DNA of 64,000 bases from CAZOKZ01 sp964580585 (GTDB lineage Bacteria > Sumerlaeota > Sumerlaeia > SLMS01 > JAHLLQ01). Below, in pieces: positions 9,028 through 17,451 of the stretch; within the stretch, counting starts at the first letter, position 1; the number at the start of each line of letters is the position of its first letter. Both the position numbers and the translations under genes were made by a program. The notes beneath the pieces are model-generated. The model was not told where the DNA came from and made no database searches. It worked only from the letters and a program-made list of their open reading frames with translations. Location of the stretch: the NCBI GenBank assembly GCA_964580585.1, contig CAZOKZ010000008.1, forward strand, positions 1 through 64,000. Direction: 5' to 3'.

Positions 9028-9239
9028 ATCTGTGAGTCTCCTTCAGTTTGACGAAAAGTTTAAGATTGCTTTTCGATCAGGGAAAGAAGGCAAACCCGGT
9101 GCCAGCCCGTGTTGCGCAGCGTAAAATGTTGAAAAAAAAGAGGTTAGGTGTTTGACGGGAGAGCGGGGAGCAGGGTGGGTGTTTCGTTCCGACACGCTAA
9201 ACTCAAAAGCGTAGTCAGTTTGTGTCAGGTCTTATTTCC

Positions 9240-9384
9240 GACGGGATGAACGAGACAGTTGCCAGGATAACAGGATCGCCGGGATGAATCTATCCGTTGT
9301 CCCCTGCTGGGATCGCCAATCTCCTGATTGGCGAGTGTTGCCTACGCCGATCAGGAGATCGGCGTTCCCAGCGTTCATCCCGTC
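9240..9384. repeat. Nested palindromic intergenic element
   Basis: A 13-bp inverted repeat (GACGGGATGAACG at 9240-9252, CGTTCATCCCGTC at 9372-9384) encloses a partial TGCTGGGA/TCCCAGCG stem and two inner hairpins: CGCCAATC-TCCT-GATTGGCG (9314-9333) and CGCCGAT...ATCGGCG (9345-9364). The left part also holds an imperfect AGGATAACAGGAT tandem. It occupies most of the 363-bp gap between queF and groES; nothing else is seen there. Confidence 0.75.
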
Positions 9385-9390
9385 TAAAAC

Positions 9391-9834
9391 TCACTTCTGA
9401 GGCAATTCAGCTTCGACGACGATGGAAATTCCACCCCGGATGTTGAAACGCCCCACAACTTGAATCCATTTGGGTTCCAGGAATTTGTGCAGATCGTCCA
9501 GAATCACGTTCACCACGTCTTCATGAAAGCCGCGTTCGTCGCGGAAGCTCCACAGGTATTGCTTGAGCGATTTGCTTTCCAACGCGCGATCGTTGGGAAT
9601 GTAATGGACCTCGATTTTGGCGAAATCCGGCTGGCCGGTCAGCGGACAATGGCAGGTGAACTCGTCGCAGTAAAACGAGACCTTCGTATCGCGGCCTTTA
9701 TGGTGGAACGGAAACGATTCCAACGCGCGCGAGGGCTTTGTTTTCGCGCCGGAACCGAGCTGCGTCAGCCCGGAGGTATCGGAAAGCGTGGTTTTTTTGC
9801 GCGTGGTTTTTTTCGAGGTGGGTTTTTGGGGCAT
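9391..9834 (-). CDS. queF: NADPH-dependent 7-cyano-7-deazaguanine reductase QueF
   Basis: 147 residues, the short (unimodular) QueF type. It reduces preQ0 to preQ1 in queuosine tRNA modification. The nucleophilic cysteine is C63 in FTCHCPLTGQPDF and the proton-donor Asp is D70. The NADPH-binding ESKSLKQYLWSFRDE and the FHEDVV segment follow. About 35 N-terminal residues rich in Lys, Thr and Ser (PTSKKTTRKKTT) extend beyond the core. No queC, queD or queE genes are nearby. Confidence 0.96.
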   Translation of the reverse strand: MPQKPTSKKTTRKKTTLSDTSGLTQLGSGAKTKPSRALESFPFHHKGRDTKVSFYCDEFTCHCPLTGQPDFAKIEVHYIPNDRALESKSLKQYLWSFRDERGFHEDVVNVILDDLHKFLEPKWIQVVGRFNIRGGISIVVEAELPQK

Positions 9835-9974
9835 GGGAGGAAACCTTTATCAATAGTGGTGCTTGTCTATCGCTCAAGGATCAACAGTGCAAAACGGCCG
9901 ACAGGGGTCGATGTATTGACAACATTCTTGGGGTTGTGCGACAGAATGGAAAATTCATCTGAGGACTTCGTTCC

Positions 9975-10148
9975 ATGACCGTATCACCGCACCAAGTTCA
10001 GGAAATTCTCACCAGTATGTCTCCGTTTTGTTGGATACTGCTATTCTTGGCACTCGTTATTTTCTCGGCGTATAAATTCAAAGGAGCACTCGCGGTTGAG
10101 ATAAGCTCACATCCATTTCGTCTCAAAGTTCGGTTTCGAAAAAATTAG
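9975..10148 (+). CDS. Small single-pass membrane protein (hypothetical)
   Basis: 57 residues beginning MTVSPHQVQEILTSMSPFCW, with one hydrophobic helix (CWILLFLALVIFSAYKF) and a basic C-terminal tail ending KVRFRKN. A GAGGA Shine-Dalgarno sits nine bases before the ATG, the best argument that it is translated. Not assigned to any family. It lies between queF and hairpin cluster B, divergent from queF. A one-base misreading of the A-run near the 3' end would change the tail. Confidence 0.5.
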   Translation: MTVSPHQVQEILTSMSPFCWILLFLALVIFSAYKFKGALAVEISSHPFRLKVRFRKN

Positions 10149-10202
10149 TCGTCTTGGTATCGTTTTGCACGAATGCAGACATGCGATTTTCTGGATCGCA
10201 AC

Positions 10203-10425
10203 CGACCCAACGGGTCGGGATTCCATAGCCCAGCCCAACGGGCTGGGTACTGTGGCCACCAGATTTTGCGGCCTGTAAGGCCGCGAGATCAGAACCACAT
10301 GAAATTCAGAACAATACCTCGAAAACGGCGTTTTTACCCGAATCGCGACCTTTCAGGCCGCAAATCACCTTCGCAACTAACCCAGCCCGATAGGCTGGGC
10401 TATGGAATTTCAGCCCTTCAGGCTG
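10203..10425. repeat. Composite array of short palindromic hairpins (cluster B)
   Basis: Modules in order: CGACCC/GGGTCG (about 10203-10219), AGCCCAGCCC...GGGCTGGGT (10228-10249), GCGGCCTGTAAGGCCGC (10268-10284), ATCGCGACCTTTCAGGCCGC (10342-10361, identical to 5879-5898), AACCCAGCCC...GGCTGGGCT (10379-10401) and CAGCCCTTCAGGCTGA (10410-10425). The order mirrors cluster A. No gene is seen in 10149-10449. Confidence 0.8.
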
Positions 10426-10449
10426 AAAAACGTTGAAAAGCCATTGGTG

Positions 10450-10968
10450 TTAATCGAGCACCTTTTCGTAAATTGTGATGACCCACGAGCGCTCTGGGGA
10501 AGCGATCCACGGCATTTCGCCTCGGATCGTGTAACCGTGGTGGAGATAATATTCGACGAGGGGTTTGTTGTTTGCGTGGCTATCGAAGCGAATCGCTTGG
10601 CAATTCAGTTCACGCGCCTGACGCTCGGTTTCACGCAGGCACCACTTTCCAATGCCCAGCCCTTGATGCGAAGGAAGCACCGCCAGGCGACTGAGGTAGA
10701 GTGCCCGGTGACTTGGGTCCACCCAGAAATGTTCAGGATATTTTGCGCTATCGGTGCTCGTCGTGAACGTTGCCACCAACTGGCCGTCCGCTTCAACCGC
10801 GTGAACGCGGGATTCGGCGGCTTCGCGGCGCATCCTCTCCAGCGGAATCGGCGGAAACCAATGATCGAGGCCCAAACGTTTGTGCATCTCGACGCCGCAC
10901 AGGCGCAAAATCTCGTGCAGTGGTTCGACCGCCTCCGGTCCGACACGTCGGCACGTCAACGTCGTCAT
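10450..10968 (-). CDS. GNAT-family N-acetyltransferase
   Basis: 172 residues. The acetyl-CoA-binding signature is in LAVLPSHQGLGIGKWCLRETERQA (R/Q-x-x-G-x-G/A type), with preceding strand LYLSRL and following strand AIRFDSHANN leading to LVEYYLHHGYTIRGE. The substrate cannot be read from sequence. Its start lies 5 bases after the hslV stop on the same strand, so the two are probably co-transcribed. Confidence 0.88.
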   Translation of the reverse strand: MTTLTCRRVGPEAVEPLHEILRLCGVEMHKRLGLDHWFPPIPLERMRREAAESRVHAVEADGQLVATFTTSTDSAKYPEHFWVDPSHRALYLSRLAVLPSHQGLGIGKWCLRETERQARELNCQAIRFDSHANNKPLVEYYLHHGYTIRGEMPWIASPERSWVITIYEKVLD

Positions 10969-10973
10969 CGCCC

Positions 10974-11534
10974 TTATCCCAGCGTTTCCAGTGTCAGGTG
11001 ATCGTTCGTGTAAATGCAGGTGCTGGCCGCGATATGCATCGCCTCGCGCACGATGTCCTCGGCATTGAGCGTTGAATGACGATACAGCGCCAGCGCCGCC
11101 GATTGCGCATACGCCCCGCCGCTGCCAATGGCAATCACCGGTTCGTCGGGTTCGATCACGTCGCCCGTACCGGAGAGAAGTAAGATATGCTCGCGGTCGG
11201 CAACGAGCATCATCGCTTCCAGGCGACGCAACATGCGATCGGTGCGCCAGAGTTTGGCAAGTTCAACCGCTGCGCGATGAAGTTGTCCGCCGTGTTCTTC
11301 GAGTTTGGCTTCGAATTTTTCCATCAACGCGAACGCATCCGCCGTCGCTCCCGCGAAACCGGTCACGATTTTATCGTTGTAAATCCGGCGTACCTTGCGC
11401 GCGTGGTGTTTGATGGCGATTTTATCCAGGCTCACCTGTCCATCCCCCCCAAGGGCGGTTTTACCGTGTTTTCGCACGGCGCAAATCGTGGTCGAATGCC
11501 AACCAAGTTGACGGCGGTCGTTGGGTTTGGACAT
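10974..11534 (-). CDS. hslV: ATP-dependent protease peptidase subunit HslV
   Basis: 186 residues. HslV (ClpQ) is the proteasome-like peptidase paired with the HslU ATPase. The catalytic N-terminal threonine is predicted at T15 in WHSTTICAVRKHGK, after a 14-residue propeptide. GGDGQVSLDKIAIKHHARKV and GFAGATADAFALMEKFEAKL match the family closely. HslU is usually adjacent; here the neighbours are a GNAT gene and a divergent EF-G-like gene, so hslU must lie elsewhere or be absent. Confidence 0.95.
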   Translation of the reverse strand: MSKPNDRRQLGWHSTTICAVRKHGKTALGGDGQVSLDKIAIKHHARKVRRIYNDKIVTGFAGATADAFALMEKFEAKLEEHGGQLHRAAVELAKLWRTDRMLRRLEAMMLVADREHILLLSGTGDVIEPDEPVIAIGSGGAYAQSAALALYRHSTLNAEDIVREAMHIAASTCIYTNDHLTLETLG

Positions 11535-11781
11535 GGAGGGAACTCCCTGAAGGCGAACTTTAAATCGCGCAGATGCATGGACTGGCGACCGCGTGAGCGC
11601 AACCGCGATTTGTCCAGAGACAAGTCAACTCCGGGTTGTCGGAAATTTTAACTTCTCGTTCTAAAAGGGTTGCCTCCTCGCCAGCCGATTTCCATCCTGT
11701 CTCTGCTTGAAAACCCATGATCTGGGCGCCCACCAGGCAAAATTGCAGGGGACGCCGAATCGCCGAGAGGAGTCTGCAACC

Positions 11782-13878
11782 TTGAAACAATATCCGACAG
11801 AACAAATCCGCAACGTTGCCCTGGTTGGGCATTCGGGCTGCGGAAAAACTACGTTGGCCGAAGCATTGCTGCACATCAATGGCATCATCGATCGTCCCGG
11901 AACAGTCGAGCAAGGCAATACCCAGTCCGATTACGATCCCGAAGAAATCAAACGTAAAATTTCAATCAATGCCACGCTGCTCCCTGTCGAAGCCGACGAT
12001 CTGAAGGTCAATCTGCTGGATTGTCCGGGCTTCCGCGATTTTGTCGGCGAGATCAAAAACGCCGTGCGCGCCGCCGAGATGGCACTTGTGGTGGTTGATG
12101 CGACAACGGGTGTCGAGGTCGGAACCGAGTTCGCCCACGCTTTTGCCGAAGAATATCACATTCCCCAGATGTTCTTCATCAACAAGATGGACAAAGAACG
12201 CGCGAATTTTGAAAACGCCATGTCCACCATTGATGCAGCATTCGATGACGTGCACACGATTCCCGTCGTGCTGCCCATTGGATCGGAAGCCAATTTCGAA
12301 GGCGTGATCGATCTGCTGGAAATGAAGGCCATTTACGATGCGGGCGGAAAACGCACGGTAAAAGATATTCCGGACGAATTGCTCGAAGAAGCCAAGGTGG
12401 CGCGCAAGCAGCTTGTCGAGGCGGCTGCCGAGGGCAACGACGAGCTGACGGAAAAATATCTGATGGAAGAGGATTTGACCAACGAGGAAGTTATCCTGGG
12501 ATTGCGCCAGGACCTCGAAGCCGGACGTTTCTGTCCCGTGGTGTGTGGATCGTCGGTGAAGGAAATCGGCCTGTCGGTTCTCATGAGTCTCTTCCGCCAC
12601 GAATGTCCGCCGCCCACCGAACGCAAGGGTTTCCGTGCTTACGCCAATGGCAGCAAGGACCCCGCCGAAGTAGAGCTCAAGCCGTTCGACCCCAAAGCGC
12701 CATTCAGCGCCTATGTCTTCAAGACCGTGAACGACGAATTTGTGGGTCGTCTTTCGTTTTTCAAAGTCATCACGGGGGAAGCACGCGGCGATGGTTTTGT
12801 GAAGAATGCACGTACCGGCAAAGTCGAACGCGTGGGGCATGTGATTACTGAACGTGGTAAAAATCAGGTGGCGGTCGATGCGATTTCGACCGGCGATATT
12901 GGCGCGTTTGCCAAATTGGAAAGCGTTCACACAGGCGATACGCTGACCGACTCGAAGCACGATGTGGCTGTCTATGAACCGACGCATCTTTCCGCGCCAA
13001 CCGTTCACATGGCGATTGAAGTAAAGAACAAAACGGACGAAGACAAGCTTGGCATGGCGTTGCACAAACAACTCGAGTGCGATCCGACGTTGAGCCTTGA
13101 ACGCGACCAGATGCTGCACCAGACAGTGCTTTCCGGCATGGGCGATACGCATCTGGAAGTGGTGCAATCTCGAATCTTTTCTTCGGTGAAAGTCGATTTC
13201 GATTATGTGGCACCGAAGATTCAATATCGCGAAACAATCAGCAAACCCGGCGAGGGCCAGGGCAAGTTCAAGAAACAATCCGGTGGTCGCGGCCAGTACG
13301 GCGATTGCTGGATTCGCTTCAAACCGCGCGCGCGGGGCGAAGGTTTCAACTTTGAATGGAAAATCGTCGGCGGCGTCATCCCGACGAACTACACCAGCTC
13401 GGTTGAAAAAGGTCTAATCCACGCGCTTGAACGCGGCGTTCTGGCTGGTTATCCCGTCGTGGATCTTCACGCCGAATGTTACGACGGTTCCTACCACGCG
13501 GTGGACTCGTCCGACATGGCGTTCCAGGTGGCCGCGTCGCTGGCGTTCAAGAATGTGCTACCAAAATGCAACCCGCAATTGCTTGAACCCATCAACCAAG
13601 TCACCATCGAAGTCCCCGACCAGTACATGGGTGATGTGATGGGTTACGTGTCCGGCAAACGCGGTCGAATCAACGGCAACGATCAAGTCGGCCACAAAGT
13701 TGTCATCACCGCCGAAGTGCCCGCCGCCGAAATGGCGACGTTCAGCCGCGATCTGCGCTCGATGACGCAAGGCCGCGCGATTTTCGAATCGCACTTCGAC
13801 CACTATGATCCGGTACCGCCCGGTATCCTGGACAAAGTCGTGGCCGACGTTCGCATCGATCATCACGAAGCGGAATAA
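11782..13878 (+). CDS. EF-G-like translational GTPase (paralogue type)
   Basis: 698 residues from a TTG at 11782, which has GAGAGGAG ten bases upstream; the ATG at 11707 lacks such a site. EF-G domain order is kept: G domain with P-loop GHSGCGKTT (residue ~16), G3 motif DCPGFRDF (~80) and G4 NKMD (~134), then domains II-V including the RGQYGD region. Canonical EF-G has AHIDAGKTT and DTPGHVDF. Here the His that triggers GTP hydrolysis is Phe. It matches the EF-G-like paralogues found beside true EF-G in many phyla; their role is unsettled. No rpsL, rpsG or tuf is nearby. Confidence 0.9.
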   Translation: MKQYPTEQIRNVALVGHSGCGKTTLAEALLHINGIIDRPGTVEQGNTQSDYDPEEIKRKISINATLLPVEADDLKVNLLDCPGFRDFVGEIKNAVRAAEMALVVVDATTGVEVGTEFAHAFAEEYHIPQMFFINKMDKERANFENAMSTIDAAFDDVHTIPVVLPIGSEANFEGVIDLLEMKAIYDAGGKRTVKDIPDELLEEAKVARKQLVEAAAEGNDELTEKYLMEEDLTNEEVILGLRQDLEAGRFCPVVCGSSVKEIGLSVLMSLFRHECPPPTERKGFRAYANGSKDPAEVELKPFDPKAPFSAYVFKTVNDEFVGRLSFFKVITGEARGDGFVKNARTGKVERVGHVITERGKNQVAVDAISTGDIGAFAKLESVHTGDTLTDSKHDVAVYEPTHLSAPTVHMAIEVKNKTDEDKLGMALHKQLECDPTLSLERDQMLHQTVLSGMGDTHLEVVQSRIFSSVKVDFDYVAPKIQYRETISKPGEGQGKFKKQSGGRGQYGDCWIRFKPRARGEGFNFEWKIVGGVIPTNYTSSVEKGLIHALERGVLAGYPVVDLHAECYDGSYHAVDSSDMAFQVAASLAFKNVLPKCNPQLLEPINQVTIEVPDQYMGDVMGYVSGKRGRINGNDQVGHKVVITAEVPAAEMATFSRDLRSMTQGRAIFESHFDHYDPVPPGILDKVVADVRIDHHEAE

Positions 13879-13905
13879 AACAAGACGGTGTGCTGAAATA
13901 GAGAA

Positions 13906-13938
13906 AGGGACGGAGTCGATTGGCTCCGTCCCTCTTTT
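13906..13938 (+). terminator. Intrinsic terminator of the EF-G-like gene
   Basis: A 10-bp perfect stem AGGGACGGAG/CTCCGTCCCT (13906-13915 and 13924-13933) with an 8-nt loop is followed by CTTTT. It lies between the convergent EF-G-like and CoA-transferase genes. Confidence 0.85.
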
Positions 13939-13979
13939 CATGCACAAAGATTTCAGTACAAGATTGATGCGACCCCTGG

Positions 13980-15476
13980 TTAAACCTTCGCTTCTTCATT
14001 GCACATCATCGAGCCTGTTTCCATAAAGCGGATGTGGAAATCGAATGCATGTTTCAGGTCGTGCGGAATATGGCCTTTGCCTGCGCATTTCAGATAATCG
14101 TTCAACAGCGGGCGATAATCGGGGTGTGCGCAGTTGTTGATGATCGCTTTGGCCCGTTGGCGAGGCGTCTTGCCACGCAAATCGGCCAGACCTTGTTCGG
14201 TAACGATGATTTGCACCGAGTGTTCGTTGTGATCGCAGTGACTGACGAATGGAACGATGGCGCTGATCGCGTTTCCTTTCGCCGTCGAAGGCGTCATGAA
14301 GATGGAAATGTACGCATTGCGCGTAAAGTCGCCTGAACCGCCGATACCGTTCATCATCTTCACCCCGCACACATTGGTCGAATTCACGTGACCGTAAATA
14401 TCGACTTCGATGGCTGTATTCATGGCGATAACGCCAAGGCGGCGGATGACTTCCGGGTTATTGGAGATGGATTGAGGACGAATAACAATGCGGTTGGCGA
14501 ATTGGCTGAAGTTGTCGTAAATGTACCGCAGCTTGTTTTTCGTGACCGAAAGCGAACATGTCGAAGCCCCCAGACAACGCCCCTCGGCCATCAAATCGAC
14601 CATCGAATCCATGCAGACTTCCGTGTAGAAGTGAAACGGCGGGATACGCTTGTCGTTACCCAAGCTGGCCATGGCGGCGTTGGCGATATTTCCCACACCC
14701 GCCTGCAGCGGCAGCAACCCATGCGGAATGCGACCGGCCTTCTGTTCCGCGACCAGGAAGTCCACCACATGGTGGCCGATGGCGGCACTCGTATCGTCGA
14801 ACGGTTTGAAATCCGTCGCTTCGTCGGGAAGATTCGTTTCCACAATGCCAATCACCTTGCTGGGATCGACCAGGGCGAACGGCGTACCGATTTTGTCGAG
14901 CGGATGGATCATATCGAGCGCGCGGCGACGCGGCGGAGCAGGCAAGTCCACCATATCGAGCATCTCGCGCAGACGCGGGCTGTGAAAGCGGTTCAGCTCG
15001 ATGATGACTTTCTTTGCCAGCTTCAACCATGTGGGAGAGCAACCGCCCGAGGTGGACAGATACACGTGTCCTTCGGGGGTGATGGCCGTGGCTTCGATGA
15101 TCGCGAAATCGATTTCTCCCAGGAAACCGTATTCCACATACTGGGGAAAGTGCGACAAGTGCATATCAACAAACGGGATTTCGCCGCTGTTGATCTTGGC
15201 GCGTTCGCCGGCATCGCTCTGATAAGGTGCGCGCAGGCTGAGGGCATCGGCTTTAGCCAGGGCGCCGTCGAGCGACTCGCCCGTCGAAGCGCCGGTGAAG
15301 AGGCGGATTTTGAATTCTTCACCCGCCGCGTGCAGCTTTTCTGCACGCTTGGCCAACGCCAAAGGCACTGCCTTTGCCGCGCCAGCAGGGGTGAAGCCGC
15401 TTGCCGCAACCGTGTTGCCGTTTTCAATCAATGAGGCCGCTTCCTCGGCCGTCATTCTGGGATAGGGTGATGTCAT
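13980..15476 (-). CDS. Acetate/succinyl-CoA:CoA transferase (acetyl-CoA hydrolase family)
   Basis: 498 residues from MTSPYPRMTAEEAASLIENG. It moves CoA between short acyl groups (acetate, succinate, perhaps propionate). The catalytic glutamate is E286 in FYTEVCMD, aligned with the active-site Glu of AarC-type enzymes. The oxyanion glycines LQAGVGNIANAA precede it and the VTEQGLADLRG block follows. Length and motifs fit the Cat1/AarC subgroup, not the two-subunit transferases. The frame extends 18 codons upstream, but AAAGG before the ATG at 15476 supports the shorter form. It probably works in acetate overflow or a branched TCA cycle; this is inference. Confidence 0.92.
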   Translation of the reverse strand: MTSPYPRMTAEEAASLIENGNTVAASGFTPAGAAKAVPLALAKRAEKLHAAGEEFKIRLFTGASTGESLDGALAKADALSLRAPYQSDAGERAKINSGEIPFVDMHLSHFPQYVEYGFLGEIDFAIIEATAITPEGHVYLSTSGGCSPTWLKLAKKVIIELNRFHSPRLREMLDMVDLPAPPRRRALDMIHPLDKIGTPFALVDPSKVIGIVETNLPDEATDFKPFDDTSAAIGHHVVDFLVAEQKAGRIPHGLLPLQAGVGNIANAAMASLGNDKRIPPFHFYTEVCMDSMVDLMAEGRCLGASTCSLSVTKNKLRYIYDNFSQFANRIVIRPQSISNNPEVIRRLGVIAMNTAIEVDIYGHVNSTNVCGVKMMNGIGGSGDFTRNAYISIFMTPSTAKGNAISAIVPFVSHCDHNEHSVQIIVTEQGLADLRGKTPRQRAKAIINNCAHPDYRPLLNDYLKCAGKGHIPHDLKHAFDFHIRFMETGSMMCNEEAKV

Positions 15477-15682
15477 TGTGGGGATTGCCTTTCGGTCGGT
15501 CAAAATGTTGACGGGGGGATTCAAGCCCAAGCCGGGTTCATGACGCCAGCAAAATCCGATTTAGCGGAGCGATATTATCCTAATTTGTTTTATAAAGCCA
15601 AACTCGGGGGAAATTCATTGCCGGAGCCTCCGCTTCGAGGGCAGATTCATAGTAAGTTGAACCGAGAGGATTCCTCTGTCAA

Positions 15683-16117
15683 ATGCCTTGTAGCGACATT
15701 ACCGAAATCCTACGCCTCACCCTGGACGCCGAGGAACGATTGGTTTCCTACGGTCTCAGCAAACGCTCGTGCGGGCGAGCGGTTGGAGCGGAGTCGTTGA
15801 TTTTGGAATGGGTTTCGGGGCGCGGAGCGGGCGAACTGCTCACCGCTTCGGTCGATGAATTCCTCGATGCGCATCCGTGCTCCGACGAAACCGAGGAGTT
15901 CCTCTACCTGAAGCACTTTTTCGCTCTTCGCGAAGGTCTGAACGTCCTGCTGGGCCATGAACCGGGCGGCGCCGCCAGCCCTTGTGCCGTGGAATCGATC
16001 GGCTATGGTCCGGAAGGCACGGACCTGATCGCGCAGCTCAAAATCGACGCCTTCACCGACCAGATCAAATCCTGCGGGCGCTGCGGCAAAGGATGCGGCG
16101 CGCGGAAAGCGTCCTGA
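15683..16117 (+). CDS. Divergent NifU/IscU-like protein with C-terminal Cys cluster
   Basis: 144 residues. The stretch VSYGLSKRSCGRAVGAESLILEWVSG aligns by eye with the second half of the IscU/NifU_N scaffold (the GCGSAIASSSLVTEWVKG region), keeping C30. The third scaffold cysteine position appears lost (FLYLKHFFALREGLNVL). The C-terminus adds a new cluster, C131, C134 and C138 (KSCGRCGKGCG), which could bind Fe-S or zinc. The next gene starts 2 bp downstream, so the two form an operon. The family assignment is mine and should be treated as a hypothesis. Confidence 0.55.
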   Translation: MPCSDITEILRLTLDAEERLVSYGLSKRSCGRAVGAESLILEWVSGRGAGELLTASVDEFLDAHPCSDETEEFLYLKHFFALREGLNVLLGHEPGGAASPCAVESIGYGPEGTDLIAQLKIDAFTDQIKSCGRCGKGCGARKAS

Positions 16118-16118
16118 G

Positions 16119-16772
16119 TTGCCAAATCAAGGACTTATTATTTATTTGACGGCGCTGTCCTCCCAGGAAGTTGAATCCTGGCGGGTGTTTTGCGGCGAAA
16201 TTCCAGGCGTGGTCGTGCATCAGGGGTCGATTTTAGACCTGGAATGCGACGCCGTGGTCAGCCCGGCAAACAGCTTCGGCTTCATGGATGGCGGGATCGA
16301 TGGTACGTATCTGAATTTCTTTGGCCCCTCGGTTCAAACACGCGTTCGGCGACAGATTCTTGAGCAGCACGGAGGGGAGTTAGTCGTCGGGCAGGCCGAC
16401 ATCGTCGAAACCGGTCATGAGCGGATTCCCTACCTGATTGCCGCGCCCACCATGCGGGTGCCCATGATATTACCCCCTGAAACCGTAAACCCATACTTGG
16501 CTGCTCGCGCGGTATTAAGGCTGATCCAGTATGGTACGTTTCAAGGTGGGTCGAAATCGGGCGAGCCGATGCGTGAACATGTTCGCTCGGTGGCGTTTCC
16601 TGGGTTGGGAACGGGCGTAGGGCGGGTCAGTTTTCACACTTGTGCTCGCCAGATGCAACAAGCCATCGCCGACGTGGTGCGGGAGGAGTTTCAAATGCCC
16701 CGCTCGTGGGCCGAAGCCAGCGAACGTCATCAATTACTCTATACCGATCGCCCGAGGCGGTTGCAGTATTGA
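16119..16772 (+). CDS. Macro-domain protein
   Basis: 217 residues from a TTG start directly after the previous stop. The macro-domain core is visible: GSILDLECDAVVSPANSFGFMDGGID (ADP-ribose pocket Asn and Gly-rich turn), later VRSVAFPGLGTGVGRVS (phosphate loop). Macro domains bind or hydrolyse ADP-ribose and related nucleotides. This form resembles the phage-tail-type macro domains (YLNFFGPSVQTRVR). The tight linkage to a NifU-like gene is unusual and suggests a shared process. Confidence 0.8.
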   Translation: MPNQGLIIYLTALSSQEVESWRVFCGEIPGVVVHQGSILDLECDAVVSPANSFGFMDGGIDGTYLNFFGPSVQTRVRRQILEQHGGELVVGQADIVETGHERIPYLIAAPTMRVPMILPPETVNPYLAARAVLRLIQYGTFQGGSKSGEPMREHVRSVAFPGLGTGVGRVSFHTCARQMQQAIADVVREEFQMPRSWAEASERHQLLYTDRPRRLQY

Positions 16773-16838
16773 CTCTTGAATATTCACCCGTCCACACCGT
16801 AGATTAAACAATTCATCCATCATAATTGGAGGCCCGAT

Positions 16839-17357
16839 TTGTCGAAGTCCGTCCGGTTGATCGTTGGCGTATTCGCCCTTTCCCTTGTGGGGTTTTTTAT
16901 TCTATACAAACTGTATATTCAGCCTGCTCAGAATAAAGAGCCCGACCAGAACAAAGCCGATGTGGTGCAGAAAAAAGACGTCGATGTTGTTTACGAGGAA
17001 GCCGTGCGGGCCAGCGCGGCGACGTGTAAGTTTTATCCCGTGTCCAATTGTGGAGGGACCCTGACCATCCGTCCAAACGGGATGGAGTGGGAATTCGGCA
17101 TTTTACCAGAAAGTGTGGAGCCAAACAAAGCCATGAAGGTCTATGAGCTGAAACCGGGGGAGAAGTTTTACCTGGCTCAAGCGAAAATGGGCGATCAGCG
17201 GCTGACGTTCGCGGTGTCTCCTTTCGAGGACAACACCATGTATTTATCGTTTATGTCGAAAGGGTATCCCGCTGAAACGGCGGAGGAAGTTTTGCCAGAA
17301 CACGTTGAGGAATTGACGGAATTTATCACGAAGTTTCACCAGCAACTAGAACGATAA
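16839..17357 (+). CDS. Membrane-anchored protein of unknown function
   Basis: 172 residues from a TTG start with an excellent TTGGAGG site seven bases upstream. An N-terminal transmembrane helix (LIVGVFALSLVGFFILYKLY) is followed by a charged linker rich in Lys, Asp and Gln, then a beta-rich extracytoplasmic domain with two cysteines (ATCKFYPVSNCGG) that could form a disulfide. No family is recognised. A 14-bp stem terminator begins two bases after the stop. Confidence 0.75.
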   Translation: MSKSVRLIVGVFALSLVGFFILYKLYIQPAQNKEPDQNKADVVQKKDVDVVYEEAVRASAATCKFYPVSNCGGTLTIRPNGMEWEFGILPESVEPNKAMKVYELKPGEKFYLAQAKMGDQRLTFAVSPFEDNTMYLSFMSKGYPAETAEEVLPEHVEELTEFITKFHQQLER

Positions 17358-17359
17358 AT

Positions 17360-17400
17360 AATCCGCGTCCCGGGGCGATCTCCGGGACGCGGATTCTTTG
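17360..17400 (+). terminator. Intrinsic terminator, 14-bp stem
   Basis: AATCCGCGTCCCGG (17360-17373) pairs perfectly with 17382-17395, with an 8-nt loop and a CTTTG tail. It separates the convergent genes ending at 17357 and 17452. Confidence 0.85.
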
Positions 17401-17451
17401 ACACCGATTGTCGAGAAAGTCTTTCGGGAGTTTTTGATTCCGGTTGTTCAC

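Noticed and set aside
8643..9240. CIRCE heat-shock operator at groES-groEL
   Set aside because: No TTAGCACTC/GAGTGCTAA inverted repeat found on either strand.
11962..13278. 438-codon ORF opposite the EF-G-like gene
   Set aside because: Antisense shadow with no recognisable motif.
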